The notes under the pieces are model-generated. The model searched no databases, was not told where the DNA came from, and worked only from the letters and a program-made list of their open reading frames with translations. From assembly GCA_964578625.1 (NCBI GenBank), contig CAZODQ010000012.1:1-57708 (forward strand): a DNA stretch of 57,708 nucleotides, in the 5' to 3' direction. The stretch comes from CAZBSE01 sp964578625. GTDB lineage: Bacteria > Actinomycetota > Humimicrobiia > Humimicrobiales > Humimicrobiaceae. Below are positions 27,641-35,871 of this stretch, in pieces. The stretch's first letter is position 1, and each line of letters starts with the position of its first letter. The position numbers and the translations under genes are program-made.

Positions 27641-28489
27641 ATGGCAAAAAGGAAAGTAATAGAAATAGATGAGAATAAATGTACAGGATGCGCGTTATGC
27701 ATACCTAACTGTCCCGAGGGAGCGCTTCAGATCATAGACGGCAAGGCAAGGCTTATAAGCGACCTCTTTTGCGACGGTCTTGGAGCGTGCATGGGGGAAT
27801 GTCCCGAGGGAGCCATATCTATTGTTGAAAGGGAAGCGGAAAAGTATGATGAAAAAAAAGTTATGGAAAACATCGTAAAAAAGGGGAAGAATGTTATAAA
27901 GGCACACCTCAGGCATCTAAGGAGCCATAATCAGATTGAATACTACAATCAGGCAGTGGAATATCTTAATGAGAATGGGATAGAAAACCCTGAAGAATCT
28001 GAAAAAGAGGATGCTGAAGAAAAGCAGCCAGATCAGCACCCCCGGTGTCCAAGTTTAAAGCTTTTAGACAGGAGCAAAGAAGAGACAGAAACAGGTATCA
28101 GCAGTCCCATATCAGAAGAAAAGTCGCAGTTGAGGCAGTGGCCGGTTCAGATAATGCTGGTTCCTAAAGATGCTCCATATTTTGATAATGCGGATCTTCT
28201 GGTGTGTGCTGATTGTGTCCCATTTTCTTATGCTGACTTTCATAGCAGCCTGCTTAAAGGTAAGATCTTGCTTATAGGGTGCCCAAAACTTGATGATGCG
28301 GTCTTATACAGGGACAAAATATCAGATATACTTAAGAATAATAAAATTAATTCAGTAACTGTTGCCTATATGGAGGTCCCCTGCTGTTTTGGACTGGCCA
28401 AGCTTGTGGAGGATGCAGTAAAAATTTCGGGTAAAAAAATACCTGTTAAAAATGTAGAGATAGGTATAAAAGGTGATATAAAAAGATAA
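27641..28489 (+). CDS. 4Fe-4S dicluster ferredoxin-type protein
   Basis: The product is 282 residues. The N-terminal 60 residues hold CTGCALCIPNCPEG and a second group, CDGLGACMGECPEG, in which the first spacing is longer than the standard CxxC. A charged, poorly conserved middle (about 115-165) follows. The C-terminal domain keeps cysteine-containing motifs: LVCADCVPFSYADFH, LIGCPKLDD and VPCCFGL. These may bind another cofactor. Proteins of this type are widespread in strict anaerobes and annotated only as iron-sulfur proteins. The gene stands alone and converges with pcm. The upstream 27425-27640 region is AT-rich with no clear signal. Confidence 0.82.
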   Translation: MAKRKVIEIDENKCTGCALCIPNCPEGALQIIDGKARLISDLFCDGLGACMGECPEGAISIVEREAEKYDEKKVMENIVKKGKNVIKAHLRHLRSHNQIEYYNQAVEYLNENGIENPEESEKEDAEEKQPDQHPRCPSLKLLDRSKEETETGISSPISEEKSQLRQWPVQIMLVPKDAPYFDNADLLVCADCVPFSYADFHSSLLKGKILLIGCPKLDDAVLYRDKISDILKNNKINSVTVAYMEVPCCFGLAKLVEDAVKISGKKIPVKNVEIGIKGDIKR

Positions 28490-28510
28490 AATGCTTATGC
28501 ATCCTTATCT
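28484..28510. terminator. Possible bidirectional terminator
   Basis: Between two convergent genes, AGATAA and TTATCT pair around an inner ATGC/GCAT stem with a four-base loop. The flanks are A-rich on the left and T-rich on the right, so it could work in both directions. The stem is interrupted, so confidence is modest. Confidence 0.4.
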
Positions 28511-29171
28511 AATTTCTGATCAGGGGTACAAAAGCCACATCACATAAACTTATCTTTTTGATTTTGTTGCCGTTCTTTGTTACCTTATAGAGTATCTGGT
28601 TCCAGCTTGAAGGGCCTACGGGAATTACCATTATCCCGCCGTCTTTGAGCTGCTCAATATACGGTTGAGGGATGTGGTCGGGTGCTGCAGTCACTATTAT
28701 TCTGTCATATGGTGAATGTTCTTTCCATCCAAGGTAACCATCGTGATTGCTCATTTTTATATTTTTATATTTTTTAAGAAGTTTCTTATTCTTTCTGTAC
28801 AGGGGAGTTACTATTTCTACGGTATAGATTTCCTTTGATATTTCCGCAAGGACTGCAACCTGATAGCCGGAGCCGGTACCGATTTCTAAAACTTTTTCAT
28901 TTCCGGACAGGTTCAGACTTTCGGTCATAAGTGCAACTATATAAGGCTGCGATATTGTCTGCCCGTATCCGATTGGAAGGGGTCTGTCATTATAAGCAGA
29001 GTCTTTATATGATTCATCTACGAAAATATGCCTGGGTACTTTTCTCAAGGCATCAAGGACTTTTTTGTCTTTGATCCCGCGGGATATTATCTGGTCCTGA
29101 ATCATATTTTCTCTCAGTGATTGATATTTTTGAATGTCTATGGGATTTGAGTCATTATTCGGACTTTTCAT
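28509..29171 (-). CDS. pcm: Protein-L-isoaspartate O-methyltransferase
   Basis: The product is 220 residues, normal for Pcm. It repairs isoaspartyl damage in proteins using SAM. RPLPIGYGQTISQPYIVALMTE (family motif; read as RPLPIGYGQT and ISQPYIVALMTE) contains the active-site region. VLEIGTGSGYQVAVLAEI is SAM motif I. PYDRIIVTAAPDHIPQ and GGIMVIPVG follow as motifs II and III. It is cytosolic. It is divergent from the second PolX-like gene with about 80 bp between them. It has no clear ribosome-binding site. Confidence 0.93.
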   Translation of the reverse strand: MKSPNNDSNPIDIQKYQSLRENMIQDQIISRGIKDKKVLDALRKVPRHIFVDESYKDSAYNDRPLPIGYGQTISQPYIVALMTESLNLSGNEKVLEIGTGSGYQVAVLAEISKEIYTVEIVTPLYRKNKKLLKKYKNIKMSNHDGYLGWKEHSPYDRIIVTAAPDHIPQPYIEQLKDGGIMVIPVGPSSWNQILYKVTKNGNKIKKISLCDVAFVPLIRN

Positions 29172-29249
29172 AACTTATATTATTTTATAATATAATAAGC
29201 TGTTTTAGGTATTTATAAAAAATAATTATAGCATAGAAAACATTATAAG

Positions 29250-31067
29250 ATGATTAATTTAAAGCTGGCAAATATCCTTATGGATATTGCAGAAATTAAA
29301 AAAGCTGACTCAAAAGACAGGAATATACCAGTAAAATTCATAACTGCGTCGAGAACGCTTAGAGATGATCCGGAGATCATCGAAAAAATCAATGCAGGTA
29401 CAAAACTTAAAGAACTGGCAGGTATGGAGGAATCAGCCTGTATGCTGGTAAAGGAGTATATTAATACAGGAAAGATCAGGTTGTATGAAGAACTAAGGTC
29501 GGGATACTCTAGAGAAATGATAAGATTTATAAGAGTAAGCGGTCTCGGTAAAAAGAGGATATTTAAAATTTATGATGCTCTTAATATAAAGAGCCTTGAA
29601 GAATTAAAGGACAGTCTGACTGACAGCCGGAGGTTTTCAGATTTTTTACAAGGGATTGATTTATTTAAAGGCAGGGGCGGCAAATTTTACGTACAGAGGC
29701 TTAAAAAGTCTATAGATTATCTGGAAAGTATAAGAGGCAGGTTTCCAAGATGGCAGGTAGAGTTTTATATGGATAAGATAAAAAACAGTCTTGGAAAATT
29801 AAAAGACGTCGAGGCAGCAGTAGTAGTAGGTTCACTAAGAAGAAAGAAGTCTACGGTAAGGGATATAGATATACTCATCCTGCCTGTTTTTAATAACACT
29901 AAATATGACTTTGCAAGGAGTGAAAGCCTGCTTGAAAATATCCGGTCGCTTGATTTTGCAAAGAAGATGGCCAAAAAAGACATAAGAGAGGAAAGCATAA
30001 GTGCTGCATTTGAAACTGTTTTTGGGATAGAGGTCGAATTTATTATAAGCGGCCGCAAAAATTTGGCGGTAGATGTACTGTATACAACCGGGAGTAAAAA
30101 ACATATAGAGAAGCTTGAAGGATTAGCCGGGAAGAAGGGATATTTAAAAAAAGCGGGGATAGTGGCCCATATTCCCATAAGAGCAGGAAGAGATAGGATA
30201 AAAAATAATATTCAGCCAGATTTTACGGATCATGAACGGGAAATTTACGGAGAGCTTGATCTACAGTATATACCTCCGGAACTAAGAGAGGACCGGGGAG
30301 AAATAGAGCTTGCGGGGAAAAATCTGCTTCCGACTATTATAAGTATGGAAGATATAAAAGGTGATCTGCATGTCCATTCAACCTGGAGTGACGGACTTAT
30401 AAACCTGGATGATATGATTAAGAGGATAAAGAAGTTCAATTATGAATATCTTGCAATCTCCGACCACTCAGTAAGCAATCTTTATGGCAGGGGAATAGAT
30501 ACGGGAAAGATACAGGAAAAAATGGAATATATACATAAACAAAAGTCAAAACACCACGACTTTGAGATTTTAATGGGTTCGGAAATCGATATTAGAAAAG
30601 CAGGTAGGTTGGATTACACTGATGATATTATAAAGAAGCTGGATATTGCTATAGGTTCCCTTCATTCATCCTTTTTAAATACGGAAGCCGAAAATACTGC
30701 TGGAAGTATAAGTGCTGTTGAGAATAAATATATTGATTTCATTGCCCACCCGACAGGTGAGATATTCGGGGACAGAGCACCTTATTTTATTGATATTAAC
30801 AGACTGATATCGGCAGCAGCCGAAAACGGTAAAGCTCTGGAAATAAATTCCTATTTTCTGAGACTTGATCTCGACGAGGAGAACGCCAGAAAAGTAAGAG
30901 ATATGGGCGGAAAGGTGATTATAAATACTGATGCTCACCGGCCCAATAATATGGATATGATAAGGCTTGGAGTAGATATTGCCAGAAGGGCAGGACTTGA
31001 AAAAAAAGATGTTTTAAATACACTCTCATTGAAAGAACTCAAAGACTGGAAAAGAAAAAGAAAGTAG
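29250..31067 (+). CDS. PolX paralogue: PHP nuclease intact, polymerase site altered
   Basis: The product is 605 residues and shares the PolX layout: helix-hairpin-helix region, Pol-beta-like palm, PHP domain. Two palm acids remain (D205 and D207 in VRDIDILI). The third, D241 in the PolX at 24622, aligns with glutamate 263 here (EVEFII). The TGSKxHNxxxR nucleotide-binding motif is TGSKKHIEKLE, so the asparagine and arginine are lost. The PHP metal ligands are all present: HVHSTWSDG at 374-382, SDHS, GSEID, LHSSF, HPTGE and NTDAH. It is probably a nuclease with weak or no polymerase activity. This is inference from residues. It converges with a radical SAM gene. Confidence 0.85.
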   Translation: MINLKLANILMDIAEIKKADSKDRNIPVKFITASRTLRDDPEIIEKINAGTKLKELAGMEESACMLVKEYINTGKIRLYEELRSGYSREMIRFIRVSGLGKKRIFKIYDALNIKSLEELKDSLTDSRRFSDFLQGIDLFKGRGGKFYVQRLKKSIDYLESIRGRFPRWQVEFYMDKIKNSLGKLKDVEAAVVVGSLRRKKSTVRDIDILILPVFNNTKYDFARSESLLENIRSLDFAKKMAKKDIREESISAAFETVFGIEVEFIISGRKNLAVDVLYTTGSKKHIEKLEGLAGKKGYLKKAGIVAHIPIRAGRDRIKNNIQPDFTDHEREIYGELDLQYIPPELREDRGEIELAGKNLLPTIISMEDIKGDLHVHSTWSDGLINLDDMIKRIKKFNYEYLAISDHSVSNLYGRGIDTGKIQEKMEYIHKQKSKHHDFEILMGSEIDIRKAGRLDYTDDIIKKLDIAIGSLHSSFLNTEAENTAGSISAVENKYIDFIAHPTGEIFGDRAPYFIDINRLISAAAENGKALEINSYFLRLDLDEENARKVRDMGGKVIINTDAHRPNNMDMIRLGVDIARRAGLEKKDVLNTLSLKELKDWKRKRK

Positions 31068-31077
31068 CAGCTACTTT
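31061..31077. terminator. Short hairpin at convergent gene ends
   Basis: AAAGTAG and CTACTTT form a seven-base stem with a three-base loop across the stop codons of the PolX paralogue and the radical SAM gene. A T-run follows on the plus strand. It may end transcription from the left; the stem is short. Confidence 0.4.
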
Positions 31078-32024
31078 TTATAGTATTTAAATATGTTTTT
31101 ATCTTTAAAATCTGGTAAGAACGGTTCTTCTTTGTTGCACGGCGATATGTGGTCCTGAGTCCATCCGAAACTAAAACCTTTTTTTTCAGCATATCTTACT
31201 ACTTCTAGATATTCTTTGGCAGTGATTCTTCTACTCAGTCTGGGATATTCAAATGCATTGTAGGTGGGGTGATACTGAGCCATAATACTCAAGTAAACAT
31301 CGGTGGATAGTTCTGATTTAATGAAATCTAAGGTTTCTTTTACTCCGCCTATATTATAAGGTAAGACAAGAAGTCTTATAAGCAGTCCTTTTAAAGCCAC
31401 TCCTTCATTGTCAAGTTTTAATCCTCCCACCTGTCTGTACATCTCTTTGACCGACTGACGGTTATACAGCATATAATCTTCGACCATCGAGTATTTTTTA
31501 GCCATATAATCACTGCTGTACCTCATATCCGGCATATAAATATCAATGATGCTGTCCAGCATTTTTATTATCCTCGGATTGTCGTAACCTCCGGTATTAA
31601 ATACTGCAGGAACAGAAAGGCCCTTGCTTCTGGCGGAAGAGAGTGATTTTACTATCTGAGGTATCCATATAGTAGGAGAAACGAAATTAATATTATGACA
31701 GCCTGATTTTTGCAGCATTATCATGCTGTCTGCCAGTCTGTCTGTACTGTTTTCTGTTCCTTCATATTCCTGGCTTATCTGATAGTTCTGGCAGTATACG
31801 CATTTCATGTTGCAGTAGGAAAAGAATATGGTTCCTGAACCTCTGCTCCCCGATATGGGAGGTTCCTCCCCGTGGTGGGGCATTGCTGACGATATTACCG
31901 GTTTGTATCCTGCGCTGCAGAAACCTTTCTCATCAAGTCTTCTGTTGACTTTACACATGTGCGGGCATATAACGCATTTATCTAAGATCTTATATAGTGA
32001 TTTCTCGATATCTAAAAGTTTCAT
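31071..32024 (-). CDS. Radical SAM protein, PflX family
   Basis: The product is 317 residues. The radical SAM cluster motif is CNMKCVYCQNYQISQ near 67-81. The N-terminal part has CVICPHMCKVNRR and GFCSAGYKP, extra cysteines typical of the PflX/COG1313 family (putative pyruvate-formate-lyase activating enzyme). FVSPTIWIPQIVKSL, AVFNTGGYD and DIYMPDMRYSS follow, and AQYHPTYNA is the late family block. It would use SAM and a [4Fe-4S] cluster to form a radical on a partner enzyme. No glycyl-radical enzyme is seen in the window, so its target is not shown. Confidence 0.87.
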   Translation of the reverse strand: MKLLDIEKSLYKILDKCVICPHMCKVNRRLDEKGFCSAGYKPVISSAMPHHGEEPPISGSRGSGTIFFSYCNMKCVYCQNYQISQEYEGTENSTDRLADSMIMLQKSGCHNINFVSPTIWIPQIVKSLSSARSKGLSVPAVFNTGGYDNPRIIKMLDSIIDIYMPDMRYSSDYMAKKYSMVEDYMLYNRQSVKEMYRQVGGLKLDNEGVALKGLLIRLLVLPYNIGGVKETLDFIKSELSTDVYLSIMAQYHPTYNAFEYPRLSRRITAKEYLEVVRYAEKKGFSFGWTQDHISPCNKEEPFLPDFKDKNIFKYYKK

Positions 32025-32065
32025 ATCAAATTAGATAGGGGTGACAAAGTAACAATATAATAATT

Positions 32066-32407
32066 TTAATCCTTTGTGAACGGTTTTTTTCTTTCTGCTA
32101 CTTTTAGTCTGTCTTTGCCGGAAAGGTTTTTGATATAATCAAGGGTCGCATCGATAAGCTGGGGATTTTTTTTAAGAAATTTAATAACATTGTAAATCCT
32201 GTATTCTAAAAAGTATTCGGGAGGTATGCCCAATCCTTTGGAAATCAGCTCTATGGTTTTAACAGGGGGACAATTTTTTCTTTTCTTTAATTTACTGAAA
32301 TAACTGTAGTTTAGATTTGTCTTATTACCCAGGCTTCTGAGTTTTATTTTCTTTTTTTCTATTATTTCTTTTAAAGCTGCACCAAAATTTTGACTGGAAT
32401 AAATCAT
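32066..32407 (-). CDS. XRE-family helix-turn-helix regulator
   Basis: The product is 113 residues. Residues about 9-63 form an XRE-type DNA-binding domain: ALKEIIEKKKIKLRSLGNKTN (read as ALKEIIEKKKI and KLRSLGNKTN), NYSYFSKLKKRKN and IELISKGLGIPPEYF. The C-terminal 45 residues are helical and basic. It is divergent from the receiver-like/GGDEF pair, and a 22-bp palindrome lies between the two start codons. It therefore probably controls its own promoter and perhaps the signalling genes. The ligand or signal is unknown. Confidence 0.82.
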   Translation of the reverse strand: MIYSSQNFGAALKEIIEKKKIKLRSLGNKTNLNYSYFSKLKKRKNCPPVKTIELISKGLGIPPEYFLEYRIYNVIKFLKKNPQLIDATLDYIKNLSGKDRLKVAERKKPFTKD

Positions 32408-32488
32408 AAATATAAAGCATTTTTAAATTTTAATTTCTATTAATAATATATTATTAAAGGAAGTTCTATAAGTTTTTTGATTGATATT

Positions 32489-32510
32489 AAGTTGACAATT
32501 TTATCAACTT
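32489..32510. promoter_or_regulatory. Palindromic operator candidate
   Basis: AAGTTGA and TCAACTT form a perfect seven-base inverted repeat around eight bases. It sits between the divergent XRE regulator (start 32407) and the receiver-like gene (start 32619). A TATAAT at 32523-32528 follows, suggesting that a protein bound here would cover the plus-strand promoter. The XRE protein is the obvious candidate ligand; this is inference. Confidence 0.5.
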
Positions 32511-32618
32511 ATTGGTAGAAAGTATAATATTAGGGATGAAGGTGGAAGAAAAAAGAAGATCCAATTAATGAATTATTAAAACATTTGGTATATAATTAAC
32601 AAAAAGCATATATAAAAA

Positions 32619-33008
32619 ATGCCAAAAGATATTACAACTAAAGTAGATAAAGATATCAGGATACTGATAATCGCAAAATCAAAAAATAAAATCCAAACAC
32701 TATTAAATGAGATAAAGCGCAAAGGTTATGATCCAGAATATAAAATAGTAAGCGGTTATAAAAGTGCGGCTGAATCTGCAGGTAAAGAAAAATGGGATGT
32801 TATAATGGCTGACTATAAGCAGTATGATGAAAAGCTTATGGATGCAATAAGCATGATTAAAAAAAGCAATCCCATTATCCCATTTATAGTTGTTTCGGAT
32901 TCAATAGGTGAGGAGAATGCAGTATCTTTAATTAAAGAAGGTGCTGACAATTATATATCAAGAAGCAAGCTTTCCGGCGAGGTATCGCTTATGAAAGGGG
33001 AAATCTAA
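32619..33008 (+). CDS. Truncated or atypical response-regulator receiver protein
   Basis: The product is 129 residues and receiver-like: DIRILIIAKSKNKIQTLLNEI, then WDVIMADYKQYDEKL with the phospho-acceptor position (MADY), PFIVVSD and GADNYISRS with the expected late strand. The acidic pair normally at the end of strand 1 (DD) is replaced by AKS, so Mg2+ binding and phosphorylation are doubtful. It ends two bases before the GGDEF/HD-GYP gene start, which uses GGGG inside this gene as its ribosome-binding site. The two are thus coupled, probably a receiver split from the output protein. It may act as a non-phosphorylated protein-protein switch. Confidence 0.72.
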   Translation: MPKDITTKVDKDIRILIIAKSKNKIQTLLNEIKRKGYDPEYKIVSGYKSAAESAGKEKWDVIMADYKQYDEKLMDAISMIKKSNPIIPFIVVSDSIGEENAVSLIKEGADNYISRSKLSGEVSLMKGEI

Positions 33009-33010
33009 AG

Positions 33011-34462
33011 GTGAAACAAAAAATAAAGCAGGAAGAAGCCTTAAGAAAAATTAAAGAAAACGAAAGATATTATAAGTCACTTATAGAAAATATTCCGGAT
33101 ATAATATTTAGATATAGGTTGACACCTACACCGGGATATGAGTATGTCAGTCCTTCAGTAAAAAGAAATCTTGGTTATACTCCTGAACAGCATTACGCTG
33201 ACCCGAAATTCATATATAAGATTATCCATATGGAAGACAGAAATACCTTTAAGAAAGTACTTTACGGCAGTTTTAAATATTCAAGACCCATAGAAATCAG
33301 GTATATTCACAAAAACGGCAGGGCAATATGGTATGAAGGAATAATAACTCCGTTTTTTAACCAGAAAGGAAAACTTACTGCTGTAGAAGGGATCATGCGT
33401 GATATATCAGGAAGGAAAAAGATAGAGGAACGGCTGTCTTATATGTCTTTTCATGACAAGCTTACCGACTTATACAACAGAGCGTATTTCGAAGAAGAGT
33501 TAAAAAGGCTTGATACCAGGAGGCAACTGCCGCTGAGTGTTATTATCGGCGATGTCAATGGGTTGAAGCTGATCAATGATGCATTCGGACATAAGGAAGG
33601 GGACAAGATCCTTAAGGGTTGTGCGGAGGTCCTTAGAAAATGCTGCAGGGCAGAGGACATAGTTGCCAGGTGGGGAGGAGATGAATTCTCTATACTGCTT
33701 CCCAAAACAGATGAAGATATTTTATCGGAGATTGTTAAAAGGGTAAAACATAAAAGCAACAAAAGCAGAGGAAGCAAAATACCGTTAAGCATATCCTTGG
33801 GGGTGTCGACTAAAAATAAAAATTACCAGGATTTTGCGAAAGTGATCAAGAAAGCAGAAGATAATATGTACAGGCATAAGCTTGTGGATTCCAAGAGTAT
33901 AATAAGTTCGATAATATCATCGCTTGAGAAAACCCTGTTCGAGAAGAGCGTCAAGACTGAAAGACACACTGAAAAAGTAAGAGAAATGGCTTTAGAATTG
34001 GCAAGATCCGCAAAACTGCCTAAAAACGAAATGGATGAATTGTCCCTTCTGGCGTCTATTTATGATATAGGAAAAGTAGCGATACTCGATATTATATTAA
34101 ATAAAAAAGAAAACCTGAGCAAAAGAGAATGGGAAACCATAAAACGTCATCCTGAAATTGGATACCGAATTGCACTTGCATCGCATCAGCTCTCGAGTAT
34201 TGCAGAATATATCTTGACCGCTCATGAATGGTGGAATGGAACCGGTTATCCTCAGGGATTAAAGGGAGAAGATATCCCTATTCTCTCAAGGATAATCGCA
34301 ATAGTAGATGCCTATGAAGCTATGGTAACAGGAAGGCCCCATAAAAAAGCTGTCAGCAAGAATGCAGCTATAAAAGAACTGGATAAATGCAGCGGTACCC
34401 AGTTTGATCCAAAACTGGTAGAGAAATTTATTACAATATTAAAGAATAACAGTAAATATTAA
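33011..34462 (+). CDS. PAS-GGDEF-HD-GYP signalling protein
   Basis: The product is 483 residues in three domains. PAS at about 18-135 (SLIENIPDIIFRY to VEGIMRDISGRKK). GGDEF at about 145-290 with the intact active site WGGDEF (221-226), so a diguanylate cyclase. HD-GYP at about 305-475. In HD-GYP the HD pair is Y351-D352, so the first metal ligand is tyrosine, while H319, H380, H405-E406 and the NGTGYP motif (409-414) remain. No membrane segment is seen. The protein would make c-di-GMP and may or may not cleave it, given the Y351 change. GTG start. It is coupled to the receiver-like gene upstream. Confidence 0.87.
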   Translation: MKQKIKQEEALRKIKENERYYKSLIENIPDIIFRYRLTPTPGYEYVSPSVKRNLGYTPEQHYADPKFIYKIIHMEDRNTFKKVLYGSFKYSRPIEIRYIHKNGRAIWYEGIITPFFNQKGKLTAVEGIMRDISGRKKIEERLSYMSFHDKLTDLYNRAYFEEELKRLDTRRQLPLSVIIGDVNGLKLINDAFGHKEGDKILKGCAEVLRKCCRAEDIVARWGGDEFSILLPKTDEDILSEIVKRVKHKSNKSRGSKIPLSISLGVSTKNKNYQDFAKVIKKAEDNMYRHKLVDSKSIISSIISSLEKTLFEKSVKTERHTEKVREMALELARSAKLPKNEMDELSLLASIYDIGKVAILDIILNKKENLSKREWETIKRHPEIGYRIALASHQLSSIAEYILTAHEWWNGTGYPQGLKGEDIPILSRIIAIVDAYEAMVTGRPHKKAVSKNAAIKELDKCSGTQFDPKLVEKFITILKNNSKY

Positions 34463-34531
34463 CAAGATTTATTATTCTAAACTTCCCCGGTAATGTTTAA
34501 AATAATCCGCCTTGGTATATCTTTTTAACTT

Positions 34532-35029
34532 CTATAATCTGGTAATGCGTACCCTTACCGTTCCACTGTTATCGAAGTAATAGTCCGAACCGTCATAGAC
34601 CAAAAGGATTACATAATCACCCTTATCTAATTGAACTGTCATGCTTGATCCCTTCCCGGCGGATTCTGCTTCAGTAACAGTAGAGGCAGATTTATCCGGT
34701 CCTATTGTACTGTCAAAGTTTACCGGACTTGAGCCCCATTCACCAGGTTCTCCCCATTCAACTGGTTTATTTATATATAGGTGAAGCATAGTCCGCCAGC
34801 CGCCGTAAACAGGCCAGTCCGGATCATCTTGTGGAAGATAGCAGTAAGATCCTCCAATAATGGTTATTTCATAGGAGCCGCTTGCATGCGCAATAAACTT
34901 TACTCCTTCCGGATTAGAAGAGTCTACTTCTATCTCCTTAACAGATGCAATGCCCAGGCAGCCTGCCAAAGAAAGAACTGTAAAGATTAATACTACAGGC
35001 AGCAGTAACAGTAGTATTTTCTTCATCAC
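34532..35029 (-). CDS. Small predicted lipoprotein
   Basis: The product is 165 residues. The signal peptide (about 1-23) ends with the lipobox LAGC, so it is lipid-anchored outside the membrane. The mature part is rich in G, S, D, W and Y: PVYGGWRTMLHLYINKP and KGDYVILLVYDGSDYYF suggest one beta-sandwich. I do not recognise a family. It converges with the GGDEF/HD-GYP gene and is divergent from the RRM gene region. Confidence 0.65.
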   Translation of the reverse strand: MMKKILLLLLPVVLIFTVLSLAGCLGIASVKEIEVDSSNPEGVKFIAHASGSYEITIIGGSYCYLPQDDPDWPVYGGWRTMLHLYINKPVEWGEPGEWGSSPVNFDSTIGPDKSASTVTEAESAGKGSSMTVQLDKGDYVILLVYDGSDYYFDNSGTVRVRITRL

Positions 35030-35256
35030 AATTTTCCTCTCTTAATATTGCGTTTAAATAAAAGAGCACTAAAAAATATTTTAAAATAAAATTAAAAAAA
35101 TGTATAAAAAAAATAATTTACAAAAATCTTTATATTTAGTATCATTATAACAGTCTTTGAATATTAGGGAATTTTAATAGTGACTGAAATTTACGGACGG
35201 AAGAATATGTAAAAATAAGTCAATGTATTAAAAGGACCTATAAAAGTTCAAAGAAT

Positions 35257-35320
35257 TAGGCCCCGAGGTGTTAAATAACCTAAGGTCGTGAGGTTATAGT
35301 AAAAGATAACTCGGGGTTTA
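35257..35320 (+). promoter_or_regulatory. Structured RNA leader upstream of RRM gene
   Basis: An outer stem of 11 pairs (UAGGCCCCGAG with CUCGGGGUUUA, including two G-U pairs) closes an inner hairpin (AUAACCU / AGGUUAU) with the nine-base loop AAGGUCGUG. Internal loops of 7 and 11 bases separate the stems. It lies about 125 bp before the RRM protein start and is G+C rich in an otherwise AT-rich 416-bp gap. It is either a terminator-like leader or a cis-acting element that the RRM protein could bind. I cannot match it to a named riboswitch. Confidence 0.55.
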
Positions 35321-35445
35321 TTTAATTAGCAACTCTCTTATGTTTGATAGTATTTTTTTTAAGAGCAATTTGTTACTTGCTGTTATCTCTCTAAATAAAA
35401 TATCGTAGAGCTTAGAGAAATGAAAGCATTTGAAAGGAGGTAAAT

Positions 35446-35712
35446 ATGCAAGGTAACAAACTATATGTAGGAAATTTAAGTTATTCTGTTACTGATAAGC
35501 AATTAGAAGAGCTTTTCTCTCCACATGGCAAGGTCCAATCAGCCAATGTAATTGGAAATAAAGGTTTTGGTTTTGTTGAACTATCGGATAATGAAGAAGC
35601 AGAAAAAGCAAAAGAAGCTTTAGATGGCACAGAATTTGAAGGCCGTACTTTAAAAGTTGATGAAGCACGTCCTCAAAGACCAAGAACACCAAGAAGTGAC
35701 AGAAGGTATTAA
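35446..35712 (+). CDS. RRM-domain RNA-binding protein
   Basis: The product is 88 residues and a single RNA recognition motif. RNP2 is LYVGNL (6-11) and RNP1 is KGFGFVEL (39-46), with the aromatic residues that stack on RNA. A short basic, proline-rich tail (RPQRPRTPRSDRRY) follows, as in cyanobacterial and other bacterial Rbp proteins linked to cold response. It has the strongest ribosome-binding site in the area, GAAAGGAGGT, eight bases upstream, suggesting high expression. A clear terminator follows, so it is monocistronic with its own structured leader. Confidence 0.93.
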   Translation: MQGNKLYVGNLSYSVTDKQLEELFSPHGKVQSANVIGNKGFGFVELSDNEEAEKAKEALDGTEFEGRTLKVDEARPQRPRTPRSDRRY

Positions 35713-35726
35713 ATCGAGTTAAAAAA

Positions 35727-35764
35727 AATAGACCCTGTCTATGACGGGGTCTATTGCTTAATTA
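35727..35764 (+). terminator. Terminator of RRM gene
   Basis: AATAGACCC and GGGTCTATT form a nine-base perfect stem with an 11-base loop, starting 15 bp after the RRM stop. It is preceded by an A-run and followed by TGCTTAATT, so the T-run is imperfect. Position and stem strength support a rho-independent terminator. Confidence 0.75.
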
Positions 35765-35871
35765 AGAAAAAATGAAATTTTTAAACTAATATTATCTGAT
35801 GTATTTATATCAGATTCTTTAAATAATTAAAAATATAAAAAATTTTTATAGTATGAAGAGAAGGTTTTTAA

